From Myxococcus eversor (GTDB lineage: Bacteria; Myxococcota; Myxococcia; Myxococcales; Myxococcaceae), in the NCBI RefSeq assembly GCF_010894455.1, contig NZ_JAAIXY010000028.1, positions 62,001-126,000 of the forward strand: DNA of 64,000 nt. The letters are read 5' to 3'. Position numbers and translations under genes: made by a program. Positions 59,992 to 64,000 of the stretch are shown here, in pieces (positions within the stretch are counted from its first letter, which is position 1; each line of letters begins with the position of its first letter). Below the pieces are notes generated by a model, which worked only from the letters and a program-made list of their open reading frames with translations, was not told the origin of the DNA and did not search any database.

Positions 59992-61278
59992 ATGCGCTTG
60001 CCGTTCTCACTGTCGCTGCTGGCTTGGTTGTTCCTCGGGTTCGGAGGGCTGGCGTGTGGCGGTGACGACCCGCTCCCCAGCAACAAGCCTCCGACGCTGA
60101 CGGGGCCGACCGCGCAGCCCACCGCGGTGAGCTCCGGGAGCCCCGTGTCGCTGACGCTGGAGGCCTCGGACCCGGATGGGGATGTGCTCACCTATGCATG
60201 GACGCAGGTTCCCGCTTCCCCGGCGGGGACATTCACCAACATCTCCGCGCCCGCCCCCAGCTGGACGGCGCCGGTGGTGAGCACGAGCCAGCGCTTCACC
60301 CTGAAGGTGAGCGTGAGCGACGGCCGAGGTGGCTCCGAGCAGGGCTCGGTGGACGTGGACGTCGCCCCGCCCGTTCCCCAGAACACTCCGCCGACGCTGT
60401 CGACGCCCACTGCGACGGCCACCACCGTCGACGAACAGCAGGCCCTCACCCTGGCCGTCAGTGGCTCCGACGTGGATGGGGATCCGCTGACGTACTCCTG
60501 GGCGCAGGCGGCCCCCGCCACACCCAGAGGGACCTTCGACAACGCCGCTTCCACCAGTCCCGTGTGGACGGCTCCGGATGTCACCTCCAGCGGAACGTAC
60601 ACGCTGCGCGTCACCGTCACCGATGGGCGGGGCGGCAGCGCACAGGCCACCATCGACATCGCCGTCCAGAAGGGCAACCGCCCGCCCGTCGTCGCCGCCA
60701 CCATCTCCGGGCCCACGACGCTGGTCGCGGGTGTGACGGGGACGTTCTCCATCACCGCGAGCGACGCGGATGGGGACCCGCTGACCTACTCATGGACGCA
60801 GACGGCCCCGGCCTCCTCGGGAACCTGGGTGGGTGCTCGCACCGGGAGCAGCGCGCAGTGGTATTCGCCAGTCGTCGCGACGCAGACCTCGTTCACCTTC
60901 TCCGTGAGTGTCACGGATGGCGCGAGCACGCCCGTGGTGCGCACCGTCACCCTTCCGGTCTCCGTGCCCCGGTACTCCGCGAATGTGCAGGGCATCTGGA
61001 CCTCCGTCCCTTGCACGGGCTGCCATGGCTCGAACGGAGGCCTCAACCTCGCCTCGGGCTCCAGCTACAGCAACCTGGTCAATGTGACCGCCAATGCCTG
61101 TGGCCCGACCAGGCGCGTCGCTCCAGGCGACCCGGGCAACTCGGCGCTCATCCGGAAGCTGGAGGGCACGACGTGCGGGTCCCGCATGCCCCGGAACAAT
61201 CCGACCTATTTCGACCAGCAGCCGGGGCTGCTCGTCCTCATTCGTTCATGGATATTGGCGGGCGCGGCCAACGACTGA
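59992..61278 (+). CDS. PKD/Ig-domain lipoprotein with a C-terminal heme-binding domain
   Basis: 428 residues from ATG 59992 with GAGG eight bases upstream. Lipobox GLAC (Cys about 22). Three repeated domains follow, each of the form LEASDPDGDVLTYAWTQV ... FTLKVSVSDGRGG (PKD/REJ or cadherin-like), at about 35-125, 130-225 and 230-325. The C-terminal 95 residues carry CTGCHGS (CxxCH, heme c), GDPGNSALIRKLEG and SRMPRNN with a distal Met, a planctomycete-type cytochrome c layout. An outer-surface electron-transfer or adhesion role is possible. Confidence 0.85.
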   Translation: MRLPFSLSLLAWLFLGFGGLACGGDDPLPSNKPPTLTGPTAQPTAVSSGSPVSLTLEASDPDGDVLTYAWTQVPASPAGTFTNISAPAPSWTAPVVSTSQRFTLKVSVSDGRGGSEQGSVDVDVAPPVPQNTPPTLSTPTATATTVDEQQALTLAVSGSDVDGDPLTYSWAQAAPATPRGTFDNAASTSPVWTAPDVTSSGTYTLRVTVTDGRGGSAQATIDIAVQKGNRPPVVAATISGPTTLVAGVTGTFSITASDADGDPLTYSWTQTAPASSGTWVGARTGSSAQWYSPVVATQTSFTFSVSVTDGASTPVVRTVTLPVSVPRYSANVQGIWTSVPCTGCHGSNGGLNLASGSSYSNLVNVTANACGPTRRVAPGDPGNSALIRKLEGTTCGSRMPRNNPTYFDQQPGLLVLIRSWILAGAAND

Positions 61279-61305
61279 CGCGTGGGTGAACCGGGAGGGT
61301 GCGGC

Positions 61306-62226
61306 TCAGGGCGCGGTGGGTGACAGCCGCGACAGCGAGCGGTCCTTGACCTTGAGCCACGCCTGTTGCCGGAACAGGTAGGTCGAGCAGAGCTGTCGCC
61401 ACGTCCACACGTCCGGCAGCGTCCACCAGTTGGCCGGAGGCTGGATGCCTTTGTCCCTCAGGTTGCCGATGGCCCGGTAGCCGACGCCGTCGAGCTGGTA
61501 GGCGGAGTTGGACTCCAGCACCAGCACCTTGTCCGTCGCGGGGTGGTGGTCCACCACGAGGAAGGTGTGGCCGGAGCGCCACTGGTTTCGCCAGCCCTGG
61601 ATGAGCGTCCACGGGTGTGGAGACACGTCCGGGGATGGCGCGGGGATGGCCATGCCGCTCTCGATGGCGGCGGTGACGGGCGAGAAGTAGTCCTCCGTGG
61701 AGGCAATCATCATCTGCCGGTGGCGGCGGGAGTCCCAGGTGAAGCTGTCGCCGTGCGCGTCCGCATAGGCCTTCACCGTGAGGGCCTCCACGAAGGTGCA
61801 GCAGTTGTTGAACTGGGGCGGCGTCATGGGGACCGTGATGCCTGGCAGCGGCCACGGGTAGTAGGCCTTGTCCAGGCCATACCGGAAGCCACGCAACCCA
61901 CCGAGGAGCGCGACGAGTCTGTCCTCGCGGATGGCCATGGGCTCGTCGTCGAAGCGAAGCCTCACTGCAGGAGGCGGCTTCTCCTGATTGACGAGCGTCG
62001 CGTAGCGCTGGGTGCGCCAGCGCACGCAAATCCAGGTGTCCAGCGCGCCGAGCGTGGGCACTTCCAGTCGCGCGTAGTCGGTGTCAGGCGTCGGGTAGCC
62101 GGGGCGCTCTTCCAGGACGAAGTACGTTCCCGGCTCGGCGTAGCCCTCGAACTGCGCGTTCGTATCCGGCTCCACGAAGCCGCGCAGTCGGATGGGAAGC
62201 TTCGCGACTCGATAGGTTTCCGCCAA
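61306..62226 (-). CDS. SH3-like plus putative NlpC/P60-like cysteine hydrolase
   Basis: 306 residues from TTG 62226, the only start that keeps the domain (the next Met is at residue 97); GGGGG lies nine bases upstream. The N-terminal 75 residues look like an SH3-type barrel (YAEPGTYFVLEE, YARLEVPTLGALDTWICVRW). The C-terminal half has FNNCCTFVEALTVKAYA (candidate catalytic Cys 142 or 143) and GHTFLVVDHHPATDKVLVLE (candidate His 220), the Cys/His order of papain-like NlpC/P60 hydrolases. No signal peptide, so a cytosolic or effector protein. The enzyme assignment is tentative. Confidence 0.62.
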   Translation of the reverse strand: MAETYRVAKLPIRLRGFVEPDTNAQFEGYAEPGTYFVLEERPGYPTPDTDYARLEVPTLGALDTWICVRWRTQRYATLVNQEKPPPAVRLRFDDEPMAIREDRLVALLGGLRGFRYGLDKAYYPWPLPGITVPMTPPQFNNCCTFVEALTVKAYADAHGDSFTWDSRRHRQMMIASTEDYFSPVTAAIESGMAIPAPSPDVSPHPWTLIQGWRNQWRSGHTFLVVDHHPATDKVLVLESNSAYQLDGVGYRAIGNLRDKGIQPPANWWTLPDVWTWRQLCSTYLFRQQAWLKVKDRSLSRLSPTAP

Positions 62227-62335
62227 GACATGACCCCCGGAGACGATGACTTGCCGTGAAGGCTAACTCACTCCAGGAGTTGTTGGGCAGGACCTGCCAT
62301 GGAAGGGACACGGCGGGTGCCCCTCCTGGTCTGGG

Positions 62336-62542
62336 TTAAACGCAGCAGTCCGAGGGGCAGGTGACCGCCTCATTCCCATCGCAACTGCCATCGCCGCACG
62401 GGTAATAGAACCCCGCTTTCGTGGGCTGCTGGAGGCTGCCAATGGCCTGCGAACCGTCGGACTCCGTCATGATTCCGCCGCACGCCAGCAGGACCAGTGA
62501 GGCCACCACGGCGGCCGTCGCACCACTCCAACGCTTGCCCAT
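62336..62542 (-). CDS. small Cys-rich lipoprotein
   Basis: 68 residues from ATG 62542 with an exact AAGGAGG Shine-Dalgarno. Lipobox LLAC (Cys 21) and a C-terminal Cys-rich motif (YPCGDGSCDGNEAVTCPSDC) with the appearance of a small disulfide or metal-binding knot, similar in pattern to DUF4215-type repeats. Its Shine-Dalgarno is inside a perfect hairpin (62546-62564), suggesting translational control. Function unknown. Confidence 0.8.
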   Translation of the reverse strand: MGKRWSGATAAVVASLVLLACGGIMTESDGSQAIGSLQQPTKAGFYYPCGDGSCDGNEAVTCPSDCCV

Positions 62543-62545
62543 ACA

Positions 62546-62564
62546 GCCTCCTTGAAAAGGAGGC
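62546..62564 (-). promoter_or_regulatory. Shine-Dalgarno-sequestering hairpin
   Basis: On the minus strand GCCTCCTT, TTC, AAGGAGGC forms a perfect 8-bp stem with a three-base loop. The right arm is the ribosome-binding site of the gene starting at 62542, four bases away, so ribosome access should be blocked when folded. Confidence 0.65.
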
Positions 62565-62587
62565 GCGAAGACTAATCGTTGTCTTTG

Positions 62588-62625
62588 TGAAAAAGCTCAG
62601 ACCTTGCCAACTCGTGACAAGGTCA
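62588..62625 (-). terminator. intrinsic terminator of the poly(A)-polymerase-like gene
   Basis: Reading the minus strand, GACCTTG, an 11-base loop and CAAGGTC form a 7-bp stem that overlaps the stop codon (62625-62623) and is followed by TGAGCTTTTTC, a five-T run. This fits a Rho-independent terminator and isolates the downstream lipoprotein. Confidence 0.7.
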
Positions 62626-64000
62626 GGACTGTGGGTCCAGGCCGCCCCTGTTGTTTCCCCGCAGCCATTCCACCTGGAGCGAGGTGCCTTTGGGGCGGTG
62701 CTGCCACTCCAGATAGGAAGCGCGGAAGGACTCCACCGCCTCGACGAGCGGGCTGCCCGGCTTCCAGGTCAGCGCGCTCGCATCCTGGGCCTCCCGGGTG
62801 CTCAGGCCGATGAGGACGGGGCCCTTGCCGGGTGTGGCCTGAAGTGGGCGCACGGCGAGCCGTCGGTCACCTTCCAGCCGGTAGACCAGGGCCGTGAGAT
62901 GGCCGAGGACCCAGCCCATGGCGGCTTCATGGGCCTCGTGTGAGGTCGCTTCGACGGACAGGCGCAGGTGGGTGGGCAGGTCCTGGGTGGAGTCGAGCGG
63001 CTGGAACAGCGCCTCCCATGCCTGGGGCGAACCCGAGGCGCGGGCTTCGGCCACGAGCTTCCCCGCGCGAGCCCACTCGTCCCTCAGGACGCGGAACGTG
63101 GAGCGCGAAACGTTGCGCGCGGTATTCCGAGCGGGAGCCGCCGGTGCGATGACGGGCAGCAGGTCTCTTTTGCCATCCGGGCGGTAGCGCGCGGTCTCCG
63201 GCGTGAGGGCCACGGGCTGCGGCCAGGGCCAGGAGGCGAACGTCCCGAAGAAGTGGGCGAGCAATTCCGCGTCACTCCTGACAGTGCCAGGCGCCACCCG
63301 CGTGCAGGCCCACGCCGCGAGCACCGTCCACGACAGTCCACCGAGATATCCGAGCGCATGGGAGTAGACGCCCCGCGCCTTGGCCCACGCCTTCACCGCG
63401 CGAAGCAGGGTCCGGAAGCGCTCGCGCTGTCCTTCATCGTCGCCGAGTGCGTCCAGCACCCCTTGCGTGTCCGCGAGCCCCAGGACGGAGCGGAGCCCCG
63501 CGGAATCAAGCGCCTCGCCATGCAGCGCCAGCAACGTCGAGGGCTCGCAAGCCGCCACGCCTTCGGGACGGCTGGCATACGAGACATCGAAGCTCACGCC
63601 TTCCAGAACCAGCTTCACCAGGGGAATGGCCGCGTCGGCCACGAAGCGCGCGGCGCCGGGTGGCTCCGACTTCGCCAGCTCGCGAAGCAGCGCGTGCGCG
63701 AAGTCCTCACGAGACAGGGACGCAGGTCCAATGGCCACCGCGTCCACGTCGCTGTCCGGTCCATCCGTGCCGAGCAGTGAGGAGCCATAGGGATGCAGCG
63801 TGGTCCCCACGCGCTCGCAGAGCCCGCTCAGTCGCTCCACGGCCCGGGCCCTGGACGCCCTGGCGGATTCGGACGCGCCCACGCCAACGGACGCGAGCAC
63901 CGCGTGCAGCGTGGCGTCTTCCTGTCCCCTCGCGGACCTGCCCAGGGAGATGCGGCGGACGACCTCGAACGGTGTGTCCCCCTTCCGGCGGATGATGCAG
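62623..64000 (-). CDS. eukaryotic-type poly(A) polymerase homologue, 5' end at window edge
   Basis: The frame is open to the right edge; an internal GTG at 63900 would give 425 residues, but upstream codons (CIIRRKGDTPFEVVRRISLG) may be part of it. From the GTG, the nucleotidyltransferase signature is PYGSSLLGTDGPDSDVDAVA (G39-S40, D51, D53) with a third Asp at 105 in GVSFDVSYAS. The central domain is strikingly like eukaryotic poly(A) polymerases: LLRAVKAWAKARGVYSHALG, YLGGLSWTVLAAWACT, HFFGTFASWPWPQPVAL, DLLPVIAPAAPARNTARNVS. Those enzymes add adenosines to RNA 3' ends. Bacterial PAPs usually belong to the CCA-adding class, so this type is unexpected. Confidence 0.78.
   Translation of the reverse strand, partial: CIIRRKGDTPFEVVRRISLGRSARGQEDATLHAVLASVGVGASESARASRARAVERLSGLCERVGTTLHPYGSSLLGTDGPDSDVDAVAIGPASLSREDFAHALLRELAKSEPPGAARFVADAAIPLVKLVLEGVSFDVSYASRPEGVAACEPSTLLALHGEALDSAGLRSVLGLADTQGVLDALGDDEGQRERFRTLLRAVKAWAKARGVYSHALGYLGGLSWTVLAAWACTRVAPGTVRSDAELLAHFFGTFASWPWPQPVALTPETARYRPDGKRDLLPVIAPAAPARNTARNVSRSTFRVLRDEWARAGKLVAEARASGSPQAWEALFQPLDSTQDLPTHLRLSVEATSHEAHEAAMGWVLGHLTALVYRLEGDRRLAVRPLQATPGKGPVLIGLSTREAQDASALTWKPGSPLVEAVESFRASYLEWQHRPKGTSLQVEWLRGNNRGGLDPQS

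Noticed and set aside
1..64000. tRNA, rRNA, transposase, integrase or prophage genes
   Set aside because: Scanned by eye on both strands; none was recognised. Small or divergent RNA genes could be missed without a covariance search.

Overview
The window reads as chromosomal DNA of a myxobacterium (Myxococcota, close to Myxococcus, Corallococcus or Pyxidicoccus). The signs are very high GC with strong GC3 bias, many predicted lipoproteins and secreted repeat proteins, DUF4215 cysteine repeats, a fibro-slime domain, a GC-transmembrane-RRR sorting tail, RCC1 propellers, a caspase-family protein, and many signalling proteins. No rRNA, tRNA, insertion sequence, phage module or CRISPR array was seen. 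Housekeeping anchors are asnS (20081-21481) and deoD (34199-34924).

Layout. 1-8.7 kb: a partial FN3 lipoprotein, an M20 peptidase, a DUF4215/fibro-slime lipoprotein, a TPR protein, a coiled-coil lipoprotein, and a kelch protein followed by a DUF574-type methyltransferase. 9-18.5 kb: two tandem RCC1 lipoproteins, each with 21 repeats, then two tandem beta-helix proteins. 18.8-26.2 kb: a coiled-coil protein, asnS, a tiny lipoprotein, a CotH-kinase-like lipoprotein, a PNPOx-family protein, an AbiGi-like protein and an internally repeated membrane-anchored protein. 26.4-37 kb: a large carboxypeptidase-regulatory-repeat protein with a broken tail, a TonB-C protein, a giant coiled-coil protein, deoD, and an M74 endopeptidase with LysM and an 11-residue repeat tail. 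37.1-40.2 kb: a translationally coupled ECF sigma / anti-sigma / caspase operon. 40.3-42.5 kb: an AlkB-like dioxygenase and a DEAD-box helicase.

42.5-47 kb is the most unusual locus. A minus-strand operon runs zinc-ribbon pseudokinase, VWA protein, divergent adenylosuccinate synthetase (overlapping ATGA), second VWA protein. It looks like a dedicated signalling or nucleotide-modification module built from two paralogous MIDAS proteins, a kinase fold lacking catalytic residues, and a PurA paralogue that keeps its catalytic Asp and His.

47-64 kb: a PIN protein, an NADase-type glycan-binding-like protein coupled to a five-heme cytochrome, an MDR oxidoreductase, a RIO-type kinase with a long RGG-like repeat tail, a histone-H1-like/EF-hand fusion, a large hybrid histidine kinase, two overlapping nucleotidyltransferases of the RlaP type, a PKD/cytochrome lipoprotein, a possible NlpC/P60-like protein, a small lipoprotein whose Shine-Dalgarno lies in a perfect hairpin, and a protein resembling eukaryotic poly(A) polymerase that runs off the right edge. 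Three nucleotidyltransferases likely to act on RNA ends, plus a helicase and an AlkB homologue, give the right half an RNA-processing or repair flavour; the functional link is inference.
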